From Eubacterium sp. AB3007 (lineage in GTDB: Bacteria > Bacillota > Clostridia > Peptostreptococcales > Anaerovoracaceae), in the NCBI RefSeq assembly GCF_000688015.1, contig NZ_JIAD01000001.1, positions 1,984,001 to 2,048,000 of the forward strand: a stretch of DNA of 64,000 nucleotides, given 5' to 3'. The translations under genes and the position numbers were made by a program. A model generated the notes under the pieces. It was not told the origin of the DNA and did no database searches. It was given only the letters and a program-made list of their open reading frames with translations. The number at the start of each line of letters is the position of its first letter. The first letter of the stretch is position 1. This document shows positions 9,596-18,729 of the stretch, piece by piece.

Positions 9596-10878
9596 TGGAC
9601 ATGTTCAAAACGATTTCCCAAGCCCTGAAGGTCAAGGAAATCAGGGGAAAGATGATTTTTACGCTGCTGATGCTGGTGGTGTTTCGGATCGGGTCAAACA
9701 TCCCGGTCCCGGGCATCAACAGAGAATATCTGGCACAGATGTTCAGCGGCGACAACATGGGGCTGTTTGAGCTCTTCAACCTGTTCTCAGGCGGGGCGTT
9801 CAATAACTTCACGATCTTTGCGTTGAGTATTACACCGTACATCACCGCATCGATCATCGTACAGCTTCTGACTATCGCGTTCCCTTATTTTGAACGTCTT
9901 GCAAAGGAAGGCATGGAAGGCCGCAAAAAGATGGCCCAAATCACACGGTACATGACCATCGTACTGGCCCTGATTCAGGGCCTGGGCCTGACTGTTGGTC
10001 TCTTCAAGCAGACCATCGTAGACCAGAGCTGGTTCACGTTCATCGTGATCACACTGATCCTGACCGCAGGAACCGCGTTCCTGATGTGGCTGGGTGAGCA
10101 GATCAACGAGTACGGAATCGGAAACGGCATCTCCCTGCTGATCTTCGGCGGCATCGTCGCCAGGATCCCCAGTGGGATCGCCTCCGTGTGGAACAAGTAT
10201 CAGGAAGGCACCATGAGCATCATCACACTGCTGCTGTTCGTCATCTTTGCCATCCTGGTCATCGTAGGGATCATCGAGATCCAGCAGGGAACCAGAAGAA
10301 TCCCGGTGCAGTACGCCAAGAGAGTCGTAGGAAAGAAAATGTACGGTGGCCAGTCCACCCACATTCCACTGAAGGTCAATCAGGCCGGCGTAATTCCAAT
10401 CATTTTCGCGCTGTCCATCCTGCAGTTCCCACTGACGATCATGTATTTCTTCCCGAACACACCGTTCTACGAGTTCTGTGAGAAATACCTGTCGCCGGGA
10501 GGAAGCCCGGGCGTATGGGTTTACGCTGTACTGAACGTACTGCTCATCATCTTCTTCAACTACTTCTACACGGCGGTCACATTCAACCCCGTAGAGGTAG
10601 CCCAGAACATGAAAGCAAACGGAGGATTCATCCCGGGTATTCGTCCGGGAAGACCTACGGTAGACTACCTGAGCAAGGTAATGTCCAGGATCTCCATCGT
10701 AGGCGCGATCTTCCTGGCAGTGATTGCAACACTGCCGACGATCATTTCGCAGTATACAGGTCTCAATGTACACTTTGGAGGAACATCTCTGCTGATCGCA
10801 GTCGGTGTTGCTCTGGATACGATGAGACAGCTTGAAAACCAGATGGTAATGCGTAATTACCAGGGATTCCTGAAGTGA
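9595..10878 (+). CDS. secY: Preprotein translocase channel subunit SecY
   Basis: SecY is the ten-helix protein-conducting channel of the Sec translocase in the cytoplasmic membrane. The 427-residue product has alternating hydrophobic helices, the plug-region pattern FRIGSNIPVPGI (residues about 26-37), GIGNGISLLIF and IPGIRPGRPT. It overlaps rplO by one base and has adk 16 bp downstream, the usual spc-operon arrangement. Confidence 0.97.
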   Translation: MDMFKTISQALKVKEIRGKMIFTLLMLVVFRIGSNIPVPGINREYLAQMFSGDNMGLFELFNLFSGGAFNNFTIFALSITPYITASIIVQLLTIAFPYFERLAKEGMEGRKKMAQITRYMTIVLALIQGLGLTVGLFKQTIVDQSWFTFIVITLILTAGTAFLMWLGEQINEYGIGNGISLLIFGGIVARIPSGIASVWNKYQEGTMSIITLLLFVIFAILVIVGIIEIQQGTRRIPVQYAKRVVGKKMYGGQSTHIPLKVNQAGVIPIIFALSILQFPLTIMYFFPNTPFYEFCEKYLSPGGSPGVWVYAVLNVLLIIFFNYFYTAVTFNPVEVAQNMKANGGFIPGIRPGRPTVDYLSKVMSRISIVGAIFLAVIATLPTIISQYTGLNVHFGGTSLLIAVGVALDTMRQLENQMVMRNYQGFLK

Positions 10879-10894
10879 TAATAGGAGAAATGAC

Positions 10895-11545
10895 ATGCTG
10901 AGAACGATTTTGTTAGGACCTCCGGGGGCAGGCAAAGGCACCCAGGCAGATAGGATCGTGGAGAAGTACAATGTACCGCACATCTCCACAGGAGATATCT
11001 TCAGAGAAAATATCAAGAACGGTACAGAACTGGGAAAGAAAGCACAGGAGTATATGAACCGCGGCGAGCTGGTACCAGATGATCTGGTAGTCGAGATCGC
11101 TACGGACAGACTTCTGAAGGATGACTGCAAAGAGCGCGGCTTCCTGCTGGATGGCTTCCCGAGAACAGTCTACCAGGCGCAGAAACTGGATGAGTTCCTG
11201 GCTGCGAACGGGCAGAAGCTGGACAAAGTCATCGACCTTGAGGTCAGTGAGGATGTTCTGATGATCCGCCTGACCGGACGGAGGGTCTGCAAGGCCTGTG
11301 GTGCCAGCTACCATGTGGTCAATATCCCGCCTAAGCAGGAGGGAATCTGCGATAAGTGCGGTGGTGAACTGTTCCAGAGAGCAGATGACAATGAGGAGAC
11401 CGCAAAGAACAGGATCGATGTCTACAACAAGGAGACGGCTCCGCTCGTAGATTATTACGAGAAGGCCGGATGCCTTGCCCGCATTGATGGGGCGGCTGGT
11501 CTGGAGGAAACCTTCAGCGAGATCACAGCGGCCTTGGGGGAGTAG
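10895..11545 (+). CDS. adk: Adenylate kinase, zinc-containing long form
   Basis: Adenylate kinase catalyses ATP + AMP = 2 ADP in the cytoplasm. The 216-residue product has the P-loop GPPGAGKGTQ (residues 8-17), the AMP-binding segment STGDIFRENI and DGFPRT. The LID carries two cysteine pairs (CKAC and CDKC) that bind a structural zinc, as in Gram-positive enzymes. It sits between secY and map. Confidence 0.97.
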   Translation: MLRTILLGPPGAGKGTQADRIVEKYNVPHISTGDIFRENIKNGTELGKKAQEYMNRGELVPDDLVVEIATDRLLKDDCKERGFLLDGFPRTVYQAQKLDEFLAANGQKLDKVIDLEVSEDVLMIRLTGRRVCKACGASYHVVNIPPKQEGICDKCGGELFQRADDNEETAKNRIDVYNKETAPLVDYYEKAGCLARIDGAAGLEETFSEITAALGE

Positions 11546-11546
11546 C

Positions 11547-12293
11547 ATGATTGTATTGAAATCACCTGAGGAAGCCACACTGATGCGCACAGCAGGCAAG
11601 GTCAACGCAGAGATCTTTGCCGGACTGGCAGAACTGATCAAGCCGGGCATCACCACCATGGACATCAACAACTATGTGGAGGAAGTGGTGGCCAGACATG
11701 GCATGATCGCTTCAGAGAAGGGCTATGGCGGATTTCCCGCCAGCATCTGCACATCGGTGAACGAGGAAGTGGTTCATGGCATTCCGAGTAAGGAGCGGGT
11801 GCTGAAGGAAGGCGACATCGTCAGCTGTGATCTTGTCGTCGAGTACCAGCACTACATGGCTGATTCCTGCAGAACATTCGGTGTCGGCAGGATCAGCGAT
11901 ACCGCCCAGCACCTGATCGATACTGCGGAGAAAGCATTCTTCGAAGGGATCAAGTTCGCAAGGGAAGGGCAGAGACTGTTTGATATTTCGCACAGGATCC
12001 AGGAAGTCGTAGAAGGCGAAGGGTTCGGCGTTATCAGAGATTACACGGGCCATGGCATCGGAAACGAGATGCACGAGGATCCGGCGATCCCCAATTGTGG
12101 GAAGGCCGGGAGAGGACCGCGGCTTGTCCAGGGAATGACCCTGGCCATTGAGCCGATGATCACGGAAGGCTCCTATGAGATCGACGTGCTTTCCGATGAC
12201 TGGACAGCAGTTACAGTAGATGGCGGATTGGCGGCGCACTATGAGAACACCATTCTCATAACCGATGGCGAGCCAGAAATACTTACCATTTAG
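11547..12293 (+). CDS. map: Type I methionine aminopeptidase
   Basis: This enzyme removes the initiator methionine from nascent proteins. The 248-residue product has the pita-bread fold pattern; metal ligands are visible in [18 protein letters not shown] (two Asp), GHGIG (His), IEPM (Glu) and the late YENTILIT (Glu). ATG 11547 follows the adk stop by one base (TAGC ATG); the open frame from 11475 overlaps adk and is rejected. Confidence 0.96.
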   Translation: MIVLKSPEEATLMRTAGKVNAEIFAGLAELIKPGITTMDINNYVEEVVARHGMIASEKGYGGFPASICTSVNEEVVHGIPSKERVLKEGDIVSCDLVVEYQHYMADSCRTFGVGRISDTAQHLIDTAEKAFFEGIKFAREGQRLFDISHRIQEVVEGEGFGVIRDYTGHGIGNEMHEDPAIPNCGKAGRGPRLVQGMTLAIEPMITEGSYEIDVLSDDWTAVTVDGGLAAHYENTILITDGEPEILTI

Positions 12294-12306
12294 GAAGAGG
12301 TGTACT

Positions 12307-12528
12307 ATGGCAAAGAAAGATGTCATTGAAGCGGTCGGTACCGTGGTCGACGCGCAGCCGAACGCGATGTTCAAGGTGAAGCTGGACAACGGCTTCGAAA
12401 TCCTTGCGCATATTTCAGGCAAGATCAGAATGAACTACATCCGCATCCTGCCGGGAGATAAGGTAAAGGTTGAACTTTCACCATATGATCTGACCCGCGG
12501 AAGGATCACGTGGCGAGACAAAGGTTAA
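12307..12528 (+). CDS. infA: Translation initiation factor IF-1
   Basis: IF-1 is the small OB-fold factor that occupies the ribosomal A site during initiation. The 73-residue product contains [37 protein letters not shown] and [14 protein letters not shown], which are diagnostic. ATG 12307 has GGAAGAGGTG upstream. Confidence 0.97.
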   Translation: MAKKDVIEAVGTVVDAQPNAMFKVKLDNGFEILAHISGKIRMNYIRILPGDKVKVELSPYDLTRGRITWRDKG

Positions 12529-12542
12529 GATGGAGGGTTAGA

Positions 12543-12656
12543 ATGAAAGTAAGAGCTTCAGTCAAACCTATCTGCGAGAAGTGCAAGGTCATCAAGAGAC
12601 ATGGCAAGGTCATGGTCATCTGTGAGAACCCCAAGCATAAGCAGAGACAGGGTTAA
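12543..12656 (+). CDS. rpmJ: 50S ribosomal protein L36, zinc-ribbon type
   Basis: This 37-codon gene reads [20 protein letters not shown] and ends KHKQRQG. Cysteines in CEKC, a third Cys in VICENPKH and the following His form the zinc site of the C+ form of L36. GGAGGG precedes the ATG. It is followed by a 143-bp spacer before rpsM in which I see no clear feature. Confidence 0.95.
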   Translation: MKVRASVKPICEKCKVIKRHGKVMVICENPKHKQRQG

Positions 12657-12799
12657 GTCATTTAGTAAGGAAGGCTTTGTCCTTCACATAAGCAGCAGCG
12701 CGGACCGGGCCGCTCTGCCAAGAGGATCATTTTTCAACAGAAAGCCTGTCTATATCACTCCCGGAAATGTGACGGAAGATAGGAGAAAGGAAGAAACGT

Positions 12800-13168
12800 A
12801 TGGCACGTATAGCCGGTGTCGACTTACCAAGAGACAAGAGAATAGAGATAGGTCTGACCTATATCTACGGAATTGGCAGAACATCAGCGAAGGAAATCAT
12901 CGAGAAGACCGGAATCAACCCGGACACCAGAGTCAAGGATCTGACTGAGGAGGAAGCCGGAAAGATCAGAAAGGTCATCGAGTCTGACTACATGGTAGAA
13001 GGTGACCTGAGAAGAGAAGTCTCTCTGAACATCAAGCGCCTCATGGAGATCGGAAGCTACAGAGGCATCAGACATAGAAGAGGTCTGCCTGTCAGAGGAC
13101 AGAAGACCAAGACCAATGCGAGAACACGCAAGGGTCCGAAGAAAACCGTAGGAAGAAAGAAAAAGTAA
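12800..13168 (+). CDS. rpsM: 30S ribosomal protein S13
   Basis: S13 bridges the subunits and contacts P-site tRNA. The 122-residue product starts [20 protein letters not shown] and has the C-terminal basic region [20 protein letters not shown]. The in-frame ATG with AGGAGAAAGGAAG upstream is used. Confidence 0.97.
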   Translation: MARIAGVDLPRDKRIEIGLTYIYGIGRTSAKEIIEKTGINPDTRVKDLTEEEAGKIRKVIESDYMVEGDLRREVSLNIKRLMEIGSYRGIRHRRGLPVRGQKTKTNARTRKGPKKTVGRKKK

Positions 13169-13183
13169 AGGAGGGACTTTATC

Positions 13184-13582
13184 ATGGCTAAAGCAGGAAA
13201 GAAAACTGTCAGAAGAAAGAAAATCCAGCGTAAGAACATTGAAAAAGGCCAGGCTCATATTCAGTCCACCTTTAACAATACATTAGTCACGCTGACCGAT
13301 ATGGACGGAAACGCACTCTCCTGGAGCAGTGCCGGTTCCCTGGGATTCAAGGGTTCCAAGAAGTCCACTCCGTTCGCCGCATCCATGGCAGCAGAAGAGG
13401 CTACCAAGGCAGCGATGGAGCATGGTCTGAAGACCGTAGAAGTTTATGTCAAGGGACCGGGATCCGGAAGAGAGGCTGCCATCAGAGCGCTGCAGGCAGC
13501 AGGTCTGGAGATCACCATGATCAAGGATATCACACCTATTCCGCATAACGGATGCCGTCCGCCGAAGAGAAGAAGAGTGTGA
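13184..13582 (+). CDS. rpsK: 30S ribosomal protein S11
   Basis: S11 lies on the platform near the E site. The 132-residue product contains [20 protein letters not shown] and the conserved end [18 protein letters not shown]. Normal size; co-directional with rpsD. Confidence 0.97.
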   Translation: MAKAGKKTVRRKKIQRKNIEKGQAHIQSTFNNTLVTLTDMDGNALSWSSAGSLGFKGSKKSTPFAASMAAEEATKAAMEHGLKTVEVYVKGPGSGREAAIRALQAAGLEITMIKDITPIPHNGCRPPKRRRV

Positions 13583-13605
13583 TTAGAGGGGAGGAGTAAT
13601 ATAAC

Positions 13606-14226
13606 ATGGCAAGATATACAGGCGCTAACTGCAGGCTTTGCAGAAGAGAAGGGCAGAAGCTTTTCCTGAAGGGCGACAGATGCTATGGCGGAAAGTGCGC
13701 TCTCGAGAGAAGAAATTACGCTCCCGGACAGCACGGCCAGATGAGAAAGAAGTCTTCTGAATACGGGCTGCAGCTCCGTGAGAAGCAGAAGGCCAAGAGA
13801 TTCTATGGCATGCAGGAGACCCAGTTCCGGAACCTGTTCGACAAGGCAGTTTCCAAGAAGGGTGTCACAGGTGAGAACCTGCTGATCATGCTAGAGTCCA
13901 GACTGGACAACGTAGTTTACAGACTGGGCCTGGCTTCCTCCAGAAAGGAAGCCAGACAGCTGGTAGTACACAGCCACTTCACCGTGAATGGCAAGAAGGT
14001 CAACGCTCCGGGACAGGAAGTCAAGGCCGGAGATGTGATCGCAGTCAAGGAGAAGAGCAAGAACTCCCCGAAGTTCAAGGAGATCAGAGACATGCAGATC
14101 ACCGTTCCTTCCTGGCTGACTGTGGATACAGACAAGCTTGAAGGAAAGGTCGTTGCACTGCCGACAAGAGCGGATATCGATACACCGATCGCAGAGCACT
14201 TGATCGTCGAGCTGTACTCTAAATAA
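13606..14226 (+). CDS. rpsD: 30S ribosomal protein S4, zinc-binding form
   Basis: S4 nucleates small-subunit assembly and is an autoregulator in several bacteria. The 206-residue product has an N-terminal zinc cluster (CRLC, then two more Cys in DRCYGGKC), the segment [11 protein letters not shown] and an S4 RNA-binding domain ([20 protein letters not shown]). It is upstream of rpoA. Confidence 0.96.
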   Translation: MARYTGANCRLCRREGQKLFLKGDRCYGGKCALERRNYAPGQHGQMRKKSSEYGLQLREKQKAKRFYGMQETQFRNLFDKAVSKKGVTGENLLIMLESRLDNVVYRLGLASSRKEARQLVVHSHFTVNGKKVNAPGQEVKAGDVIAVKEKSKNSPKFKEIRDMQITVPSWLTVDTDKLEGKVVALPTRADIDTPIAEHLIVELYSK

Positions 14227-14273
14227 TACCCTTAAGGCGGTTACTGCATTTGGAACTTTAAGGAGGCTTTTAA

Positions 14274-15218
14274 GTGATAGAGATCGAAAAACCAACGATA
14301 ACGAAGGAAATCAGCGAAGACGGTACTTACGGCAAGTTTGTAATCGAGCCGCTTGAGGATGGTTACGGCACCACTCTCGGAAACAGCATGAGAAGAATCC
14401 TTCTCAGCTCCCTGCCGGGAGCAGCCGTGAAGTCTGTCAAGATCGATGGTGTCCTGAAGGAGTTCTCCACGATCCCGGGTGTCAAGGAAGATGTCACAGA
14501 GATCATCCTTAACCTGAAGAAACTGGCAGTTAAGCTGACCGGAGAAGACAACCATCGCGTTATCATCAACGCTGTCGGTCCGAAGGAAGTGACAGCGGCT
14601 GATATCATCGGCGATTCGGATATGGAGATCTTCAATCCGCAGCTTCACATTGCCACCCTGGAGGAGAACGCCACTCTGGTGATGGAGATCGACCTCGCCA
14701 AGGGTCGTGGATACGTTCCCGCAGACCAGAACAAGGACAAGGATGCACCGATCTCGGTGATTCCGGTAGATTCCATCTTTACTCCGGTTCGGAAGGCTAA
14801 CTTCACTGTTGAGAACACCCGAGTCGGTCAGATGACAGATTATGACAGACTGATCCTGGAGATCTGGACAGATGGATCCATCACCCCGGAGGAGGGTGTT
14901 TCCATCGGTGCCAAGATCATGCAGGAGCATCTGAATCTGTTCATCCAGCTGGATGATTCTGCCGGCGATATGGAGATCATGGTGGAGAAGGAAGAGGATC
15001 AGAAGGAGAAGGCTCTGGAGATGACCATCGAAGAGCTGGAGCTGACCGTCCGTTCCTTCAACTGCCTCAAGAGAGCATCCATCAACACAGTGGAAGAGCT
15101 GATCCAGCGGACAGAGGAAGACATGATGAAGGTGAGAAACCTCGGAAAGAAATCCCTGGACGAAGTAAAGAGCAAGCTTGAAGAACTGGGACTTTCACTG
15201 AAATCAAACGACGAATAG
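14274..15218 (+). CDS. rpoA: RNA polymerase alpha subunit (GTG start)
   Basis: Alpha dimerises to start RNA polymerase assembly and binds UP elements and activators. The 314-residue product has the N-terminal assembly domain ([20 protein letters not shown]) and the C-terminal domain from about residue 245 ([16 protein letters not shown] and [14 protein letters not shown]). It starts at GTG 14274, eight bases after TAAGGAGG; no in-frame ATG fits. Confidence 0.96.
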   Translation: MIEIEKPTITKEISEDGTYGKFVIEPLEDGYGTTLGNSMRRILLSSLPGAAVKSVKIDGVLKEFSTIPGVKEDVTEIILNLKKLAVKLTGEDNHRVIINAVGPKEVTAADIIGDSDMEIFNPQLHIATLEENATLVMEIDLAKGRGYVPADQNKDKDAPISVIPVDSIFTPVRKANFTVENTRVGQMTDYDRLILEIWTDGSITPEEGVSIGAKIMQEHLNLFIQLDDSAGDMEIMVEKEEDQKEKALEMTIEELELTVRSFNCLKRASINTVEELIQRTEEDMMKVRNLGKKSLDEVKSKLEELGLSLKSNDE

Positions 15219-15236
15219 AGAGAAAGGAGCACAGAC

Positions 15237-15578
15237 ATGCCGGGATATAGAAAACTGGGCAGAAATTCGGCTCACAGAAAGGCCATGCTGAGAAACCTCG
15301 TCACTGACCTGCTCAGAGAAGAGAGAATCTCTACGACCGATACGAGAGCCAAGGAAGCCAGAAGGATCGCTGAGAAGATGATCACTCTGGGCAAGCGTGG
15401 CGACCTCCACGCAAGAAGACAGGCATTGAGCTACATCTATGACGAGACAGTTGTCACCAAACTGTTCGAGGAGCTCGGCCCCAGATACGCTGACAGAAAC
15501 GGTGGATACACCAGAATCCTCAAGCTCGGTCCCCGCAGAGGCGACTGCGCAGAGATGGTATTCCTGGAGCTGGTATAA
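15237..15578 (+). CDS. rplQ: 50S ribosomal protein L17
   Basis: L17 is near the tunnel exit. The 113-residue product starts [20 protein letters not shown] and ends [20 protein letters not shown], as expected for the short bacterial form. It is the last gene of the ribosomal cluster; a terminator follows. Confidence 0.97.
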   Translation: MPGYRKLGRNSAHRKAMLRNLVTDLLREERISTTDTRAKEARRIAEKMITLGKRGDLHARRQALSYIYDETVVTKLFEELGPRYADRNGGYTRILKLGPRRGDCAEMVFLELV

Positions 15579-15606
15579 GCTATTTGACCATTAAGAGAGA
15601 ACGACA

Positions 15607-15640
15607 GACCGCCGGCACTGCGCCGGTGGTCTTTGTCTAT
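15607..15640 (+). terminator. Terminator of the ribosomal cluster
   Basis: A GC-rich stem GACCGCCGGC / GCCGGTGGTC (15607-15631) is followed by TTTGTCT. It lies 28 bp after rplQ and probably ends the long transcript. Confidence 0.7.
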
Positions 15641-15678
15641 GCAGGCACAAAGCAATGTGTGCCGGAAAGGAGCTGAAC

Positions 15679-15900
15679 ATGAGCAATCAGGTTGATTTTT
15701 GTACTTGCGCAGATCATGAATGTCCCTTTAACCCCGTGAATCACGACAAGGGATGTACACCCTGCATGGAGAAGAACATCCTGGCGGGAGAGGTCCCCAG
15801 CTGCCTGTGGAACATGATTTCCACCAGAGAAGAGCGACAGGCCATAGACTGCCAGTATAAGTTCAAGGACTTTGCAGAGATGGTGCAGAAGAAGCTGTAA
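15679..15900 (+). CDS. Small cysteine-rich protein, DUF6485-like
   Basis: This 73-residue protein has six cysteines arranged CTC..C..C..C..C in its first half (FCTCADHECPFNP, GCTPCMEKNI, PSCLW), suggesting a metal-binding or redox fold. I match it to the uncharacterised DUF6485 family by pattern memory; the function is unknown. ATG 15679 follows GGAAAGGAGCTGAAC. It stands alone between two terminators. Confidence 0.75.
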   Translation: MSNQVDFCTCADHECPFNPVNHDKGCTPCMEKNILAGEVPSCLWNMISTREERQAIDCQYKFKDFAEMVQKKL

Positions 15901-15912
15901 CTAACATACGAA

Positions 15913-15937
15913 AAGGGCTCGCGATACGCGAGCCCTT
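15913..15937. terminator. Bidirectional terminator
   Basis: A stem of AAGGGCTCGCG pairing with CGCGAGCCCTT around a 3-nt loop lies between two converging genes. The minus-strand side has TTTTCG after it and the plus-strand side TTGCTGTTTG. Confidence 0.75.
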
Positions 15938-15954
15938 GCTGTTTGCGTTGTTTT

Positions 15955-17826
15955 CTACAGTTTGCGGAAGTCACTGGCGGGATGCTTGCACAGCGGACAG
16001 ATGAAGTCAGCTGGCAGTTCATCTCCCTCGTAGATGTAGCCGCAGACCTCACAGACCCAACCCTTGGCCTGCTTCTTGGGAGCGGGCTTGATGTTGGCCT
16101 GGTAATAGTTGTAGGTAACCGAAGGTACGTTGTTCAGGATCGCAGACTCGGTGATGTCGCAAAGGAACATCCAGTGCGTACCCATGTCCACGGTGGCATA
16201 GACCTTCAGGGACAGGAAGGCGTTGGCGCCCTTGGTCAGGTAAGGAAGACCGTTGGCAGCACGCTTACAGTACTGGAATCCCTCGAACTTGTTCGCATCT
16301 CTGCCGGACTGGAATCCAAACCGCTGGAACAGGCTGAAGGGAGCATCCTCGCTGAGCGTGCAGACGTTCAGAACACCTGTGCGGCGGATAACCTCACAGG
16401 AGTAGTTGGCCTTGTTCACGTTGACCATGATGCGGTTCGGCTTGTCGCTGACCTGCGCCACGGTGTTGACGATGAGACCTGTGTCCTTCTGACCGTCATT
16501 GCAGGTGACTACGTAGAGACCGTAGCCGATCTTGAACATGGCCGGTACCTCGATGGGTTCTCTGCCTTGTGGAAGAACACCCTGCATCTTGGCCAGTTCC
16601 TCTGCCAGTGCGCCGACCTGTCCGCGAGTATCGTCGTTCAGTGCGGAGAGGATAGTGATGTTATTCTTCGCAAAGCGGAGCTTGTCGCAGCCAGCCAGTT
16701 TCTCTCTCATGATGCCGGCAGCGGCAGGTGCCCAGGTTCCGTTCTCGATGAGGGCGATGTTCCGCTTCTGGAAGTTGCGCTCGGTGAGACGGTTGATGTA
16801 GTCGTTCATGAACGGATAGATCTCTCCGTTATAGGTGGTGGTAGCCAGGACAACAGTGTCGTATTTGAATGCGGCATCGACTGCCTTCGCCATGTCACAT
16901 CTGGCCAGATCGTATACTTCCACGTTCTGTGCGCCACATGTGATCAGTTCTCTCTGCAGAAGTTCCACGGCTTCCTTGGTGTGACCATAAACAGAGGTGT
17001 AGGCCAGAACGATGCCATGCTCCTCCGGCTCATAACTGGACCACTTGTCATAAAGATCCAGGAAATATCCAAGATTGTCCACCAGAATGGGACCGTGCAG
17101 GGGCAGAATCTTCTGGATATCCAGTGTGGCGGCAGCAGCCAGTACGTCCTGCACAGGCTTGCCGTATTTCCCTACGATGCCGATGAAGTACCGTCTCGCC
17201 TCGTCCGCCCAGGGCTCCTGTCTGTCCAGAGCGCCGAACTTGCCGAAGCCGTCCGCAGCGAACAGGACCTTCTCACTGGACTCATAGGTCATCATGACTT
17301 CCGGCCAATGTACCATGGGGGCGAACACAAAGTTCAGTGTATGCATACCCAGCTCCAGCTGGCCACCGTTATCTACCACACACTTGTTCCGGATCTCCAG
17401 TGTCGGGAAGAACTGACCGATCATCTGGAAGATCTGTGCATTGGCAACTACGGTGGTGTTAGGATATCTCTCGCAGAATGCCTGGATGGATCCCGAGTGG
17501 TCCGGCTCCATATGCTGCACCACCAGGTAGTCAGGCTCTCCGGCACCTACACCGCTGAAACTCTCGGGTTTTGCGTCCAGGATGTTCTCCGGGGTAAAGG
17601 TGCGAGTCTGTGCAGGCTGTCCGCCTCCCAGCACTTCTGCGATGTTCGCAAGCCATTCATCGGTCTTCTTCACATCTACGGTGTCCATGACCACGGTCTT
17701 GGTATCCTTGATCACATAGGAGTTATAAGACATCCCGTTGGGAACGACATACTGTCCCTCGAACAGGTCTACATCGTGATCGTTAACGCCGACATAGTAG
17801 ATGGTATCAGTTACTTTTGAAAACAT
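15955..17826 (-). CDS. Composite flavodiiron protein (FDP core + flavin reductase-like + rubredoxin)
   Basis: Flavodiiron proteins reduce O2 to water or NO to N2O and protect anaerobes. The 623-residue product has a beta-lactamase-like diiron domain with ligands in HMEPDH (residues 105-110), VHWP, AADG and LPLHGP; a flavodoxin domain (from about 270, YTSVYGHTKEAV); a flavin-reductase-like FMN domain (about 425-570); and a C-terminal rubredoxin with CEVCGY and CPLC. All electron carriers are therefore in one chain. The diiron domain has an insertion before HMEPDH that makes it longer than the basic form. The cellular reductant and the O2/NO preference cannot be told from sequence. Confidence 0.93.
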   Translation of the reverse strand: MFSKVTDTIYYVGVNDHDVDLFEGQYVVPNGMSYNSYVIKDTKTVVMDTVDVKKTDEWLANIAEVLGGGQPAQTRTFTPENILDAKPESFSGVGAGEPDYLVVQHMEPDHSGSIQAFCERYPNTTVVANAQIFQMIGQFFPTLEIRNKCVVDNGGQLELGMHTLNFVFAPMVHWPEVMMTYESSEKVLFAADGFGKFGALDRQEPWADEARRYFIGIVGKYGKPVQDVLAAAATLDIQKILPLHGPILVDNLGYFLDLYDKWSSYEPEEHGIVLAYTSVYGHTKEAVELLQRELITCGAQNVEVYDLARCDMAKAVDAAFKYDTVVLATTTYNGEIYPFMNDYINRLTERNFQKRNIALIENGTWAPAAAGIMREKLAGCDKLRFAKNNITILSALNDDTRGQVGALAEELAKMQGVLPQGREPIEVPAMFKIGYGLYVVTCNDGQKDTGLIVNTVAQVSDKPNRIMVNVNKANYSCEVIRRTGVLNVCTLSEDAPFSLFQRFGFQSGRDANKFEGFQYCKRAANGLPYLTKGANAFLSLKVYATVDMGTHWMFLCDITESAILNNVPSVTYNYYQANIKPAPKKQAKGWVCEVCGYIYEGDELPADFICPLCKHPASDFRKL

Positions 17827-17917
17827 ATCGAGTCTCCTATTGCATCTATTGTATAGTGTTATACTTGTGTTACCCCTTTGATTTTGCGCATAAAAAATGC
17901 AGTCTACTAGTCATTTC

Positions 17918-17945
17918 ATTATACACCAAAAATGGAAAAACAAAA
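17918..17945 (-). promoter_or_regulatory. Possible promoter of the flavodiiron gene
   Basis: On the minus strand a TATAAT box (17918-17923) is preceded at the right distance by a weak -35-like TTTTGT (17940-17945). It lies about 90 bp before the gene. An AT-rich spacer makes chance matches likely. Confidence 0.35.
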
Positions 17946-17972
17946 GAAAAATATTTAGAAATTTCATAAAAA

Positions 17973-18332
17973 TTATCGAGGGCAGGTGATGCGGCCAACC
18001 TCCTCTACGATATGGTGCAGAGACTGGGCGAGGTCTGTCTGAGCGGCCGTGTAGTACATCTCTCTGCCCTCCCTGCGGGAGGTAAGAAGTCCGGCGGATT
18101 TTAGAAGTTTAAGATGATGGGAAACAGCGGGGCTACTCATGTCCACCGCTGCGGCGATATTCGCCACGCATTCTTCCGCGTGACAGAGAAGCCAGAAAAT
18201 CCGCAGACGGCTGGAGTCCCCTAGTTGTTTCATGGCAGCGGACACGCTGTCGATGGTGGCTTCGTCCGGGAAATGATTCAGGAGGTCTGCCGTATTGGTT
18301 CCGTGATCGTGTGGGAGTTTCTTTTCTGTCAT
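17973..18332 (-). CDS. ArsR/SmtB-family metal-sensing repressor
   Basis: A 119-residue winged-helix repressor. The recognition region is MSSPAVSHHLKLLKSAGLL; the wing is SRREGREMYYT. ECVANIA resembles the alpha-3 segment of CadC-type sensors but has a single Cys, while the last helix has Asp, two His and Glu (TDLAQSLHHIVEEV), the usual position of the zinc-sensing alpha-5 site of SmtB/CzrA. It diverges from an HMA protein and a Zn/Cd-type ATPase, so zinc- or cadmium-responsive repression of both sides is inferred. Confidence 0.88.
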   Translation of the reverse strand: MTEKKLPHDHGTNTADLLNHFPDEATIDSVSAAMKQLGDSSRLRIFWLLCHAEECVANIAAAVDMSSPAVSHHLKLLKSAGLLTSRREGREMYYTAAQTDLAQSLHHIVEEVGRITCPR

Positions 18333-18379
18333 GATCGTTTACAAGCGCTGATAAGCGCATCCTTTCTGAATATACCATT

Positions 18380-18409
18380 AGTATATCTCGTGCGATATGG
18401 AAACGTCAA
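18380..18409 (-). promoter_or_regulatory. Promoter of the arsR-type gene
   Basis: On the minus strand TTGACG (18404-18409) and TATACT (18380-18385) are separated by 18 bp. An inverted repeat ATATAC-N5-GTATAT overlaps the -10 region. Confidence 0.55.
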
Positions 18410-18418
18410 TATGTTTCC
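18399..18418. promoter_or_regulatory. Candidate operator of the divergent metal locus
   Basis: A perfect inverted repeat GGAAAC-N8-GTTTCC overlaps the -35 box of the repressor gene and ends 2 bp before the -35 box of the HMA gene. Its position between two divergent promoters makes it a plausible site for the ArsR-type protein. Confidence 0.45.
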
Positions 18419-18420
18419 GG

Positions 18421-18449
18421 TTGACAAAGTCTGGTATAAGGTGTATTAT
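18421..18449 (+). promoter_or_regulatory. Strong promoter of the HMA-ATPase operon
   Basis: A consensus TTGACA (18421-18426), a 17-bp spacer and TATTAT (18444-18449). A TTTAA..TTAAA dyad follows immediately and is a second possible operator. Confidence 0.7.
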
Positions 18450-18502
18450 ATATTTAACAATTAAACAATCTTTTAATCGTCAGACGAGCGAGGAGAACGG
18501 AA

Positions 18503-18721
18503 ATGAAGAAGAATTACAAGATCGAAGTGGATTGTGCTAACTGCGCCAACAAGATGGAGGAAGCCGCCAGAAAGACCGATGGTGTCAAGGATGCTACGGT
18601 GAACTTCATGGCACTGAAGATGAAGGTAGAGTTTGAGGAAGGTGTAGATCCGGTCTCTGTCATGGAGCAGGTCCGTACCAATTGTAAGAAGATCGAAGAT
18701 GACATGGAGATTTTCCTATAA
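18503..18721 (+). CDS. Free-standing heavy-metal-associated (HMA) domain protein
   Basis: This 72-residue ferredoxin-like HMA protein has the metal loop DCANCANKME, with the two cysteines of the CxxC site (residues 11 and 14). Such domains usually sit at the N-terminus of P1B ATPases or act as chaperones. Here it ends 8 bp before the ATPase gene, which lacks its own HMA domain, so it probably works with that pump. Confidence 0.9.
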   Translation: MKKNYKIEVDCANCANKMEEAARKTDGVKDATVNFMALKMKVEFEEGVDPVSVMEQVRTNCKKIEDDMEIFL

Positions 18722-18729
18722 GGATCGAG

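Noticed and set aside
15943..17820. 625-codon plus-strand open frame opposite the flavodiiron gene
   Set aside because: It mirrors the real minus-strand gene, which has full domain motifs; the plus-strand translation has no recognisable family and no ribosome site.
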